From assembly GCF_900143235.1 (NCBI RefSeq), contig NZ_FRDF01000002.1:62001-126000 (forward strand): a stretch of 64,000 nucleotides of DNA, in the 5' to 3' direction. How positions within the stretch are numbered: the first letter of the stretch is position 1; each line of letters starts with the position of its first letter. Below the pieces are notes generated by a model. That model had not been told where the DNA came from, did not search any database, and saw only the letters and a program-made list of their open reading frames with translations. The stretch is from Erythrobacter sanguineus. GTDB lineage: Bacteria; Pseudomonadota; Alphaproteobacteria; Sphingomonadales; Sphingomonadaceae. The translations under genes were made by a program, and so were the position numbers. Below are positions 44,479-52,613 of this stretch, piece by piece.

Positions 44479-44904
44479 CTATTTCCACAATTGCAGCTTG
44501 CTGACCGCCCCGGCGAGGTTTTCACCCGGATCGATCCGCGCAAGACTGCGTTCAGCCAGCTTCCACCCGCCGATCGCCCCCTTGCGCCACAAGCCGGTGA
44601 CAAGAAAAGGGCCGACCCACGGCGTTGCTCCCAGCCGCAGTTCCAGCTCGCATCCGGCGACGAACCATGCACTTTTGCCGTGCTGGCGGACGAACACTTC
44701 GTGGAAGGCGAACCGGGTGCAGCCAAACCCGCGTTCGATTCCGGCCGCGAAGCTGGGCCGGTCGAGCAGCTGCGGCGGCAGGGTGCCGATCATCGCCACG
44801 AAATCGCGGGCCAGCAGCTTTTTTGCATCTTTGGCATCGCCCGCCAGCCACGCACGCATCAGGCGCAGTTCGAGCGCTTCGACCTCAGCCGCGGTATCGG
44901 ACAT
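44479..44904 (-). CDS. NTF2-like / DUF4440-type small protein
   Basis: The protein has 141 residues from the ATG at 44904, which lies 1 bp past the pgk stop. It has the cone-shaped NTF2-like fold pattern: an N-terminal helix (EVEALELRLMRAWLAGDAKDAKKLLARDFVAMIG), then strands ending in VTGLWRKGAIGGWKLAERSL. Such proteins are often enzymes or binding domains with no assigned role. Its tight spacing to pgk suggests co-transcription with the glycolytic genes. Confidence 0.75.
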   Translation of the reverse strand: MSDTAAEVEALELRLMRAWLAGDAKDAKKLLARDFVAMIGTLPPQLLDRPSFAAGIERGFGCTRFAFHEVFVRQHGKSAWFVAGCELELRLGATPWVGPFLVTGLWRKGAIGGWKLAERSLARIDPGENLAGAVSKLQLWK

Positions 44905-44905
44905 A

Positions 44906-46108
44906 TCAGGTTTCGAGCGCGGCCACGCCCGGCAGGACGCGCCCTTCCATCCATTCGAGGAAGGCGCCGCCAGCGGTTGAAACGTAGGTGAAATCGTCGG
45001 CCACACCCGCCTGTGCGAGCGCCGCGACCGTATCCCCGCCGCCAGCCACGCTGATCAGCGATCCTTCCAGCGTGAGAGCCGCAGCCGTGCGCGCCAGGGC
45101 GTTTGTTGCGGCATCGAAGGGCTCGGTCTCGAACGCGCCGAGCGGCCCGTTCCACACCAGTGTGCGGCAGGTCTTGAGCACATCCGCCAGCGCCTCGACC
45201 GCCTGCGGGCCAAGGTCGAGGATCATTTCGTCTTCGCCAACCTCGTGGACGTTGCAGGTGCGCAAGGATGCCGGGTTGGCGGCAAATTCCGTCGCCACCA
45301 CCACATCATAGGGCAGGTGGACGGTGCAGCCCGCATGGTCGGCCTCGTCCATGATCCGGGCCACGGTGTCGGCCAGATCATGTTCGCACAGGCTTTTGCC
45401 GACATTGACGCCGCGCGCGGCAAGAAAGGTGTTGGCCATCCCGCCGCCGATGATCAGGTGCTGCACCTTGCCAACCAGATGTTCGAGCACCGCGAGCTTG
45501 GTCGAAACCTTGGCCCCGCCAACCACGGCAGCGACCGGCGCTTGCGGGTTGCCAAGGGCTGCGTCGAGTGCCTTAAGCTCGGCCTCCATCGAACGGCCGG
45601 CATAGGCGGGCAGGAAATGCGCCAGCCCCTCGGTCGTGGCATGGGCGCGGTGCGCGGCGGAAAAGGCATCATTGACGTAAAAGTCGCCATGCGCCGCCAT
45701 GGCCTGCGCAAGGTTGGGATCATTGCCCTCCTCGCCTGGCCAGAAGCGGGTGTTGTCGAGCAGGCCGATATCACCGGCGCGCAAGATCCCGATCGACTGC
45801 GCCACCACGGGCCCCGCGATTTCGGGGATGAACATGATTTCCTTGTCCAGCACCTGTTCGACATCGCCCACCACCATGCTGGTCGACAGGGTCGAGTGCC
45901 GCTTGCCTCCCGGACGCCCGAAATGGGCCAGCAGCAGCACCTTGGCGCCCTTGTCCGCCAGTTCGAGGATGGTCGGCCTCACCGCCTCGACCCGCGTGAC
46001 ATCGGTGGCCGAGCCGTCCTTCATCGGCAGGTTGAGATCAACGCGCACGAGCGCGACCTGACCGGAAAGATCGGCGGGCAGATCATCGAGGGTCTTGAAC
46101 TTGGCCAT
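44906..46108 (-). CDS. pgk: Phosphoglycerate kinase
   Basis: The protein has 400 residues. It interconverts 1,3-bisphosphoglycerate and ADP with 3-phosphoglycerate and ATP. The signature [57 protein letters not shown] and [10 protein letters not shown] are present. It follows gap by 100 bp of palindromic repeat DNA on the same strand. Confidence 0.96.
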   Translation of the reverse strand: MAKFKTLDDLPADLSGQVALVRVDLNLPMKDGSATDVTRVEAVRPTILELADKGAKVLLLAHFGRPGGKRHSTLSTSMVVGDVEQVLDKEIMFIPEIAGPVVAQSIGILRAGDIGLLDNTRFWPGEEGNDPNLAQAMAAHGDFYVNDAFSAAHRAHATTEGLAHFLPAYAGRSMEAELKALDAALGNPQAPVAAVVGGAKVSTKLAVLEHLVGKVQHLIIGGGMANTFLAARGVNVGKSLCEHDLADTVARIMDEADHAGCTVHLPYDVVVATEFAANPASLRTCNVHEVGEDEMILDLGPQAVEALADVLKTCRTLVWNGPLGAFETEPFDAATNALARTAAALTLEGSLISVAGGGDTVAALAQAGVADDFTYVSTAGGAFLEWMEGRVLPGVAALET

Positions 46109-46114
46109 CTTTCA

Positions 46115-46202
46115 TTCCCGTCTTTCCGGCGAAGGCCGGAACCCAAGAAGGCACCGGCCACGCGTATTCGCTCTGGGCCCCGGCCTGCGCCGGAGTGACG
46201 AC
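46115..46202. repeat. Composite palindromic repeat between gap and pgk
   Basis: TTTCCGGCGAAGGCCGGAAC and CCCCGGCCTGCGCCGGAGTG flank a short core, giving two GC-rich hairpins. The motif belongs to the same CGGCGAAGGCCGG-type family as the element inside dnaE2. In the gap-pgk transcript it could act as a stability or attenuation structure. Confidence 0.75.
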
Positions 46203-46208
46203 AATCCC

Positions 46209-47216
46209 TTACAAGAACTTCGCCATCACCCCGGCAGTGTCGATCATCCGGTTGGAAAAGCCCCATTCGTTATCATACCAGCTGACCACGCGGGCAAGCT
46301 TGCCTTCCATCACGCTGGTTTCAAGGCTGTCGACCGTCGAGGACGCCGGATAGTGGTTGAAGTCCGAGGAAACGAGCGGCTGATCGGTGAAATCGAGCAC
46401 CCCCTTCATCGCCCCGTCGGCAGCAGCCTTCAGCGCGGCGTTGATTTCCTCCGCCGTGGTATCGCGGCCCGGCACGAACACCAGATCGACCATGCTGACA
46501 TTGGGCGTCGGCACGCGCACCGATGACCCATCGAGCTTGCCCTTCAGTTCGGGCAGCACCAGCCCCACAGCGCGCGCAGCGCCGGTGGTGGTCGGGATCA
46601 TGTTCATTGCGCCTGCCCGCGCGCGGCGCAGATCAGAGTGGATCTGGTCGAGCATGCGCTGGTCATTGGTGTAGGAATGGATCGTGGTCATGAACCCGCG
46701 CTCGATCCCGACCGTGTCGTTCAGCACCTTGGCCACCGGCGCAAGGCAATTGGTGGTGCAGCTGGCGTTGGAGATGATCACGTCTTCGGCGGTCAGCGTT
46801 TCATGGTTGACGCCGTAAACGATGGTCTTGGACACGCCGGTCGCAGGGGCTGAAATCAGCACGCGCTTAGCCCCGGCGGCCAGATGCGGGCGGCTGGCCT
46901 CGTCCGACTGGAAGAACCCGGTGCATTCCAGCACGATATCGACGCCCATTGCCCCATGCGGCAGCTTGCCCGGATCGCGTTCCTTGGTCACCGCAATCCA
47001 CTTGCCATTGACGATGATCGCATCGCCATCGGCGCGCACTTCGCCGTTGAAACGGCCATGCACCGAATCATGGGCGAACAGCAGAGCGTTCGCCTTGGCA
47101 TCCGCCAGATCATTGATCGACACGAGATCAAGATCGTGGTCGCTGCGTTCAAGGATCGCACGCGCGACAAGCCGGCCGATGCGGCCAAAACCGTTGATGG
47201 CAACCTTGGTGGCCAT
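46209..47216 (-). CDS. gap: Type I glyceraldehyde-3-phosphate dehydrogenase
   Basis: The protein has 335 residues. It oxidises glyceraldehyde-3-phosphate to 1,3-bisphosphoglycerate. The NAD-binding [18 protein letters not shown] and the catalytic [12 protein letters not shown] (nucleophilic Cys near 155) are visible, with [12 protein letters not shown] at the C-terminus. It lies 15 bp after tkt on the same strand and is certainly in one operon with it. Confidence 0.96.
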   Translation of the reverse strand: MATKVAINGFGRIGRLVARAILERSDHDLDLVSINDLADAKANALLFAHDSVHGRFNGEVRADGDAIIVNGKWIAVTKERDPGKLPHGAMGVDIVLECTGFFQSDEASRPHLAAGAKRVLISAPATGVSKTIVYGVNHETLTAEDVIISNASCTTNCLAPVAKVLNDTVGIERGFMTTIHSYTNDQRMLDQIHSDLRRARAGAMNMIPTTTGAARAVGLVLPELKGKLDGSSVRVPTPNVSMVDLVFVPGRDTTAEEINAALKAAADGAMKGVLDFTDQPLVSSDFNHYPASSTVDSLETSVMEGKLARVVSWYDNEWGFSNRMIDTAGVMAKFL

Positions 47217-47231
47217 AATAGAAACTCCTGC

Positions 47232-49208
47232 TTAGCTGTTCAATTTGTTCTGGATTTGCGGGACGATAGCATCGACGGTTAAGCCGAAATGGGCAAACAG
47301 ATCGCTCGCCGGGGCTGATGCGCCGAAGCTGTCGAGCCCGATATTGAGCCCATGCGTCCCGGTGTAACGCTGCCAGCCGAACGTGCTCGCCGCCTCGATC
47401 GAGACAATCAGCGCATCTGCCGGGATAAGATCGGCGCGGTAGGCGGGCGGCTGTTCATCAAACAATTCGCTGCACACCATCGACACGACGTCCACACCCA
47501 CGCCCGCCGTTTCAAGCTGCGCGGCGCATTCCATCGCAAGCGAAACTTCAGAACCGGTGGCAAGGATCACCACCTTGCGCGCCGCGTCTGCCGGCTTGAT
47601 CCGGTATCCGCCCTTGGCCGACAGGTTTTCGCCCGCAGCAAGCCGCAGTTGCGGCAGGTTCTGGCGGGTCAGCGCCAGCACGGTGGGGCGATCAGGCTGA
47701 CGCAGCGCAATCTCCCAGCACTCCGCCGTCTCGACCGCATCGGCCGGACGCATCACCAGCAGGTTCGGCATGGCCCGCAGCGAAGCGAGATGTTCCACCG
47801 GCTGATGGGTCGGCCCGTCCTCTCCCAACCCGATGCTGTCATGCGTCATCACGTAGATCACGCGGGCTTGCTGCAAGGCCGAAAGACGGATCGCGCCGCG
47901 GGCATAATCGGTAAAGACCAGAAAAGTGCCGCCATAGGGGATCACGCCGCCGTGCAGCGCCATCCCGTTCATCGCGGTGGCCATGCCGAATTCGCGGATG
48001 CCGTAATAGACATAGCGGCCGGCGTAATCATTGCGCGAAAACGTGCCGATGCCGCCCGCCAGCGTGTTGTTCGACCCTGTCAGGTCGGCGCTGCCGCCGA
48101 TGGTGTCGGGGAGCAGCGGGTTGATCGCGGCCAGCGCGATTTCGCTCGCCTTGCGGGTGGCGATTTTCTGCGGGGCTTCGATCAGGCCTGCGATGTGGGC
48201 ATCAAGGCTGAAGCCTTGCGGCAGATCGCCTGCCATACGGCGTTCGAATTCGGCCTTGTGGTCGGATGCCTCCAACCGTCCGGCCCACGTGCCGTGTGCG
48301 CGGCGGCCGGGTTCGCCCGCCATGTGCCAATCGGCCAGAATGTCCGAGGGGATCACGAAGGGTTCAGCCGTCCAGCCCAGCGTCTCACGCGCGGCGGCAA
48401 CCTCAGCCGCGCCCAGCGGCGAACCATGGGTGGCGCTGGTGCCCTGCTTGCCCGGTGCGCCCTTGCCGATCACCGTGCGGCAGGCGACCAGCGACGGGCG
48501 CGGATCGGCCTTGGCCTCTTGCAGGGCGCGCTCGATATCGGCGAAATCGTGGCCATCACATTCGGTGACGTGCCATCCGGTCGCGACGTAACGTGCCTTG
48601 ATATCCTCGCTGGTCGAAAGATCGGTGGCGCCGTCGATGGTGATGCGGTTATCATCCCACAGCACATTGAGGTGCCCCAGCCCGAGGTGGCCTGCCAGCC
48701 CGATCGCTTCGTGGTTGATGCCTTCCATCAGGCAGCCATCCCCCGCGATCACCCATGTGCGGTGATCGACCAGATCATCACCGAACACGCTGTTCAGATG
48801 CCGTTCGGCCATCGCCATGCCGACCGCCATCGCAACCCCCTGCCCCAGCGGGCCTGTGGTGCATTCCACCCCGTCGAGCAGGAAGTTTTCCGGGTGGCCC
48901 GCGCACGGGCTGCCAAGCTGGCGGAAGTTGCGGATGTCATCAATTGTCGGCGCGGCATAGCCGGTCAGATACAGCAGGCTGTAGATCAGCATTGATCCAT
49001 GTCCTGCCGACAGCACGAAGCGATCACGGTCGGCCCAGTGCGGCGCGGACGGATCGAACTTCAGATGCCGGGTGAACAGCACCGTGGCGACATCGGCCAT
49101 GCCCATCGGCATTCCCGGATGGCCCGAATTGGCCGCCTCTACCGCGTCCATCGACAGGGCGCGGATGGCATTGGCCATAAGCGGCAGGCGGGCGGGTGCG
49201 ATCGTCAT
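47232..49208 (-). CDS. tkt: Transketolase
   Basis: The protein has 658 residues from the ATG at 49208. The thiamine-diphosphate motif GDGCLMEGINHEAIGLAGHLGLGHLNVLWDDN, the N-terminal ANSGHPGMPMGMADV and the SIGLGEDGPTHQPVEHLASLRAMPN segment identify it. It shuttles two-carbon units in the pentose phosphate and related pathways. It is the first gene of the tkt-gap-pgk block, in the order also seen in alphaproteobacterial cbb-type clusters, though no RuBisCO or phosphoribulokinase is present here. A 228-bp divergent region separates it from the coiled-coil gene. Confidence 0.95.
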   Translation of the reverse strand: MTIAPARLPLMANAIRALSMDAVEAANSGHPGMPMGMADVATVLFTRHLKFDPSAPHWADRDRFVLSAGHGSMLIYSLLYLTGYAAPTIDDIRNFRQLGSPCAGHPENFLLDGVECTTGPLGQGVAMAVGMAMAERHLNSVFGDDLVDHRTWVIAGDGCLMEGINHEAIGLAGHLGLGHLNVLWDDNRITIDGATDLSTSEDIKARYVATGWHVTECDGHDFADIERALQEAKADPRPSLVACRTVIGKGAPGKQGTSATHGSPLGAAEVAAARETLGWTAEPFVIPSDILADWHMAGEPGRRAHGTWAGRLEASDHKAEFERRMAGDLPQGFSLDAHIAGLIEAPQKIATRKASEIALAAINPLLPDTIGGSADLTGSNNTLAGGIGTFSRNDYAGRYVYYGIREFGMATAMNGMALHGGVIPYGGTFLVFTDYARGAIRLSALQQARVIYVMTHDSIGLGEDGPTHQPVEHLASLRAMPNLLVMRPADAVETAECWEIALRQPDRPTVLALTRQNLPQLRLAAGENLSAKGGYRIKPADAARKVVILATGSEVSLAMECAAQLETAGVGVDVVSMVCSELFDEQPPAYRADLIPADALIVSIEAASTFGWQRYTGTHGLNIGLDSFGASAPASDLFAHFGLTVDAIVPQIQNKLNS

Positions 49209-49436
49209 GGGCGCGCGTGTCTCCTGATGCTGTCCGGGCGTTCCTTGCCCCGACCAAGTCCGGCCACGTCTTGCAGGCAGCCGATTCGATCCCTCGTTTG
49301 CGGGCTGTGCCATTGCCGAGCCATGGGGGCAGGTCAACCTTGTGTGCGACACCTCCTGCAACCCTTGCCCAGAGGACTTATCAACAGGCCGCACCAAAGC
49401 TTTGCACGCGCAGGCCTATATTGGTAATTCCAGCTG

Positions 49437-49661
49437 ATGGATACCGACCGTATCGAGGGCGCGCTGAAGCGCATCGAATCCGCGATGGAGCGGATTGCCA
49501 CCGCGCGCGAAACAGCGGCGCCCCAGGGACAACTGACAGGCGGGCCAGCGGGCGGTTCGGCGCGGGTGGTCGAACTGGTCAACACCCATGAAAAGCTGCG
49601 TGAACAAGTTGCGGAAAGCCTTCGCGAAATCGACGATCTGATCGGCAAGCTGGAAGAATAG
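49437..49661 (+). CDS. Small coiled-coil protein upstream of zapA
   Basis: The protein has 74 residues. Two predicted helices with heptad-like pattern (DRIEGALKRIESAMERIATARE and LVNTHEKLREQVAESLREIDDLIGKLEE) flank a Gly/Pro-rich hinge. I do not recognise a named family, but small coiled-coil proteins commonly precede zapA in alphaproteobacteria. The 3-bp gap to zapA suggests translational coupling and a possible cell-division link. Confidence 0.75.
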   Translation: MDTDRIEGALKRIESAMERIATARETAAPQGQLTGGPAGGSARVVELVNTHEKLREQVAESLREIDDLIGKLEE

Positions 49662-49664
49662 CGC

Positions 49665-50114
49665 ATGAGCACCGTCACGCTGACCATCGGCCCGAAGAAT
49701 TACCCCGTGGCCTGCGCCGATGGCGAAGAAGCGCAGGTTCAGGCGCTGGGCGCAATGATCGCTGAAAAATACGCGATGCTGGGCGCATCACGCGCGCCGC
49801 TGGAGGCGCAGAACCTGCTTTTCGCCGCGCTGTTCCTTGCTGATGAACTGGCCGAGGCACGCAAAAACGCGTCCGCTGCCCCAGACCCGGCTGACGAGGT
49901 CGCGGCCCTGCGCGCCGAAATCGCCCGGATCGAAGCCGAACTGGCCGCCGCACGCGCAGCTTCGCCGCCATTGCCAAGCGCGCCCCCCGCACCGCAATCC
50001 AGCCTGTTCGGCGACCCGGAAAAAGCCGCCGCGCTTGCCGAACGGCTCGAGGCATTGGCAACGCAGGCCGAAGCCAGTGCAGCAGCGCTTGAAGCGCTCG
50101 GTGCGAACGCCTAG
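49665..50114 (+). CDS. zapA: Cell division protein ZapA
   Basis: The protein has 149 residues. The N-terminal ZapA domain reads VTLTIGPKNYPVACADGEEAQVQALGAMIAEK, with NLLFAALFLADEL after it. ZapA promotes FtsZ filament bundling at the division site. The C-terminal half is Ala/Glu-rich coiled coil with a Pro-rich gap, longer than the roughly 100 residues usual in ZapA. It follows the small coiled-coil gene by 3 bp and is followed by 6S RNA, as in many bacteria. Confidence 0.92.
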   Translation: MSTVTLTIGPKNYPVACADGEEAQVQALGAMIAEKYAMLGASRAPLEAQNLLFAALFLADELAEARKNASAAPDPADEVAALRAEIARIEAELAAARAASPPLPSAPPAPQSSLFGDPEKAAALAERLEALATQAEASAAALEALGANA

Positions 50115-50122
50115 ATATAGAG

Positions 50123-50300
50123 GTGGCGGGACTGCCCGGCACGAGCCGATTGAACATCCCTGAGGCTATAAGCAATCCACTGGGAGCTGTCCCTGCCCTT
50201 GCTTGCCGGTTCGTCCGGAAGGCTCGGGCATACGGCGCCCACCTGACGTAAAACGCGTCAGAGGATTTCTAGCGCAAACGACCCATGGTGGTTCCGCCAC
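50123..50300 (+). ncRNA. ssrS: 6S RNA
   Basis: The gap between zapA and the fau (ygfA-type) gene is the classic ssrS locus. The sequence folds into one long interrupted rod: GTGGCGG (50123-50129) with CCGCCAC (50294-50300), GAACATCC with GGATTTC, GGGAGCTGT with ACGGCGCCC, and an inner GCCC...GGGC arm closed by CCGG-TTCGT-CCGG. A large central bulge separates these arms, as required for sigma70-RNA-polymerase binding. The ends are approximate: the mature RNA may be shorter (about 50150-50275). It regulates transcription in stationary phase. Confidence 0.75.
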
Positions 50301-50311
50301 GTTCTTGTTTT

Positions 50312-50425
50312 CCGCATCGCATCCGCGATGCGGTTCCTCCAGGGGCCCGGCCCCTGTGGGGCCACCCCTTCGGGCGGGCAGTCGCCCTTGCGGCCCTTTG
50401 GGCCGTGGCCTACCGCAAGGGTGAT
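50312..50425. other. Dense hairpin region between 6S RNA and fau
   Basis: A perfect 9-bp stem CCGCATCGC/GCGATGCGG with a 4-nt loop at 50312-50333 is followed by GGGGCC/GGCCCC-type palindromes and GCGGCCCTTTGGGCC. Such runs of GC-rich stem-loops are common non-coding repeats in sphingomonads. The first may end the 6S transcript, although no U-tract follows. Confidence 0.5.
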
Positions 50426-51004
50426 ATGACCAGGCCCACCAAATCCGAACTTCGTCGCACGCTTCGCGCCGCGCGCAGGGCGCATGTTGCCGCGCTGCCT
50501 GACGCGATTCGCGGGCTGCTGTTCCATCGCCCGCCTGCGCCACTCGCCGCCCGGATCGCGCCCGGAGCGACCATCGGCCTCTATCATGCGGCCCTGGGGG
50601 AAGCCCCGACCAGCGGCTACGCCCGGTTCTTCCTTGAGGCCGGGCACGCCATCGCCCTGCCCCGTTTCGCTTCCCGCAATGCGCCGATGGTTCTGGCCCG
50701 CCACACCGATCCCTATGGCGAATCCGATCTTGAACCCGGCCCCTTCGGCATCCTGCAACCCGAAGCGGCAGCCGATGCGGTGGTGCCGGATGTCCTGTTC
50801 GTGCCGCTGGTCGGTTTCACGGATACCTGCGAGCGGCTCGGTCAAGGCGGCGGGCATTATGATCGCTGGCTGGCGGAACATCCCGGCAGGCTGACGATTG
50901 GGCTGGCATGGGACGTGCAACTTTGCGCCGACCTGCCGATCGAACCTCACGACGTGCCGCTCGACGCGGTGATCACCCCCACCCGGATCTACGGACTCAA
51001 TTGA
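50426..51004 (+). CDS. fau: 5-formyltetrahydrofolate cyclo-ligase
   Basis: The protein has 192 residues from the ATG at 50426 (AAGGGTGAT before it). Basic N-terminal K/R motifs (TKSELRRTLRAARRAH), IGLYHAALGEAPTSGYA, and the ATP/Mg motif LFVPLVGFTDTCERLGQGGGHYDRWL match the family. It converts 5-formyl-THF to 5,10-methenyl-THF. The pairing with zapA and 6S RNA is conserved in many proteobacteria. The stop overlaps the DUF2842 start by one base. Confidence 0.92.
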   Translation: MTRPTKSELRRTLRAARRAHVAALPDAIRGLLFHRPPAPLAARIAPGATIGLYHAALGEAPTSGYARFFLEAGHAIALPRFASRNAPMVLARHTDPYGESDLEPGPFGILQPEAAADAVVPDVLFVPLVGFTDTCERLGQGGGHYDRWLAEHPGRLTIGLAWDVQLCADLPIEPHDVPLDAVITPTRIYGLN

Positions 51005-51255
51005 TGCGCGAAACCCCGACCTGGCGAATTCCCCTCGGTATCTTCGGCCTGTTCATGGGACTGATGGTCTATGGCGTGGTGGTTGCCCGCTATGCGCCGG
51101 GGCTGATCGGAAGCTGGCCGGGCTGGGCGCAGACGATCATCTATGTGGTGCTTGGCCTCGTCTGGCTGCTGCCGCTCAAACGGTTTCTGATCTGGATGGA
51201 AACCGGCCGCTGGAGCGCGCCGCCCGCACCGAAGGACAGCCCTCCCCTGTCCTGA
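51004..51255 (+). CDS. DUF2842 membrane protein
   Basis: The protein has 83 residues. Two membrane helices (about 12-28 and 43-59) are separated by a short loop and end in PLKRFLIWMETGRW. It matches the alphaproteobacterial DUF2842 family by size and pattern. The function is unknown. It is translationally coupled to fau by a one-base stop/start overlap (TGATG). Confidence 0.85.
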   Translation: MRETPTWRIPLGIFGLFMGLMVYGVVVARYAPGLIGSWPGWAQTIIYVVLGLVWLLPLKRFLIWMETGRWSAPPAPKDSPPLS

Positions 51256-51329
51256 GGCCCGCCACGCAGCGAAAGCCTTGCCAGCCGTGCGGGCGCCTTC
51301 CATACACGGGACAGGGACAGGGGAACAAG

Positions 51330-52406
51330 GTGACAAAACGCATCGCGATCGGGCTGATACTGGTGTTGGTGCTGGCGGGTGGGCTGGGGCTGGTCTTCGG
51401 CCAGCGCGCGATCGGCGAACGCCTGTTCGCTCAGGCCATCAACGAACGCGCTGGGACTGATCCTTCGGCCGCCCTTCCCGATGGATTGCACGCCTATGTC
51501 TGCGGCACCGGATCGCCGCTGCCCGACGAGAACCGCGCTGGCCCCTGCATTGCCGTGCTGGCCGGACGCACCGGGCTTGTGTTCGATGCCGGGTCCGGAT
51601 CGGTGCGCAAGCTGGGGGCAATGGGCTTTCCGATGGACCGGCTGGAAGGCGCCTTCCTCACCCACCTGCATTCCGACCATATCGACGGGGTGGGCGAATT
51701 GCTGCTGCAGGCCTGGATGGCAGGCGGCCGGGGTGCGCCGCTGCCGGTTCACGGCCCACCCGGCACCGCGCAGGTGGTGGAAGGTTTTGCCACGGCCTAT
51801 GGCATCGACCGCGAACTTCGCATCGCTCACCATGGCACGGAGACAGCACGCCCCGCCGGCTTCGGCGGCGCGGCACGGGAATTCACGCCCGAGGCTCTCG
51901 CTTCCGGTGTTGTCTACGAAGCAGACGGCGTCACCGTCACCGCGCTCAGGGTGCCGCATGATCCGGTCGAGCACGCCTATGCCTACCGCGTCGATTACAA
52001 GGGCCGTTCGGTGGTGGTCAGCGGGGATACAATCTACCACCCGCCGCTCGGCACCTTCGCGCGCGGCGCAGACGTGCTGTTCCACGAGGCGCTCAACCCC
52101 GATCTGGTCGGCCAGATCGGACGCGCTGCAGGCAGGCGGGGCAATGCGGGCGCGGCCAAGATCATGGCCGACATCCCATCATACCATGCCACGCCCGAAG
52201 AAGCCGCCAAGGTCGCCGAGGCCGCCGGGGCGCGCGAGCTGGTCTATTACCACATGATCCCCGCCCCGCCGCTGGGCCTGCTAAATGCCACCTTCCTCGG
52301 TGACGCGGCCAAGCATTACCGCGGCGATATCCGGATCGCGCAAGACGGCTTGCTGGTCAGCCTGCCCGCGGATGCGGAGACTGTGACCTACGCAGACCTG
52401 TTCTGA
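51330..52406 (+). CDS. MBL-fold metallo-hydrolase with N-terminal signal or anchor
   Basis: The protein has 358 residues from the GTG at 51330. An N-terminal hydrophobic segment (IGLILVLVLAGGLGLVF) is a signal anchor or signal peptide. The metallo-beta-lactamase motif HLHSDHIDG supplies zinc ligands, with further ligands in VVSGDTIY and YYHMIP. The arrangement (GTGSPLPDENRAGPCIAVLAG at the start) resembles RNase Z/arylsulfatase-like MBL enzymes, but the export signal argues for a periplasmic hydrolase. tRNA-Asp lies just after it, convergent. Confidence 0.88.
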   Translation: MTKRIAIGLILVLVLAGGLGLVFGQRAIGERLFAQAINERAGTDPSAALPDGLHAYVCGTGSPLPDENRAGPCIAVLAGRTGLVFDAGSGSVRKLGAMGFPMDRLEGAFLTHLHSDHIDGVGELLLQAWMAGGRGAPLPVHGPPGTAQVVEGFATAYGIDRELRIAHHGTETARPAGFGGAAREFTPEALASGVVYEADGVTVTALRVPHDPVEHAYAYRVDYKGRSVVVSGDTIYHPPLGTFARGADVLFHEALNPDLVGQIGRAAGRRGNAGAAKIMADIPSYHATPEEAAKVAEAAGARELVYYHMIPAPPLGLLNATFLGDAAKHYRGDIRIAQDGLLVSLPADAETVTYADLF

Positions 52407-52420
52407 AGGGGAAGGAGAAG

Positions 52421-52497
<77 letters not shown>

Positions 52498-52613
52498 GCA
52501 TTTCTCTGGCCGCGAACGGTTCCGGCCGCAGCCGCCCCGTTCGTGGAGCAGCGCCATTAGGCTTGGGCGCAAAGGCTGTCAACGCCCTCCTGCCCGCGTG
52601 CGGCGCTATTTTT

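Noticed and set aside
50166-50543. 125-codon minus frame over 6S RNA
   Set aside because: It is antisense to 6S RNA and fau, with no recognisable protein.
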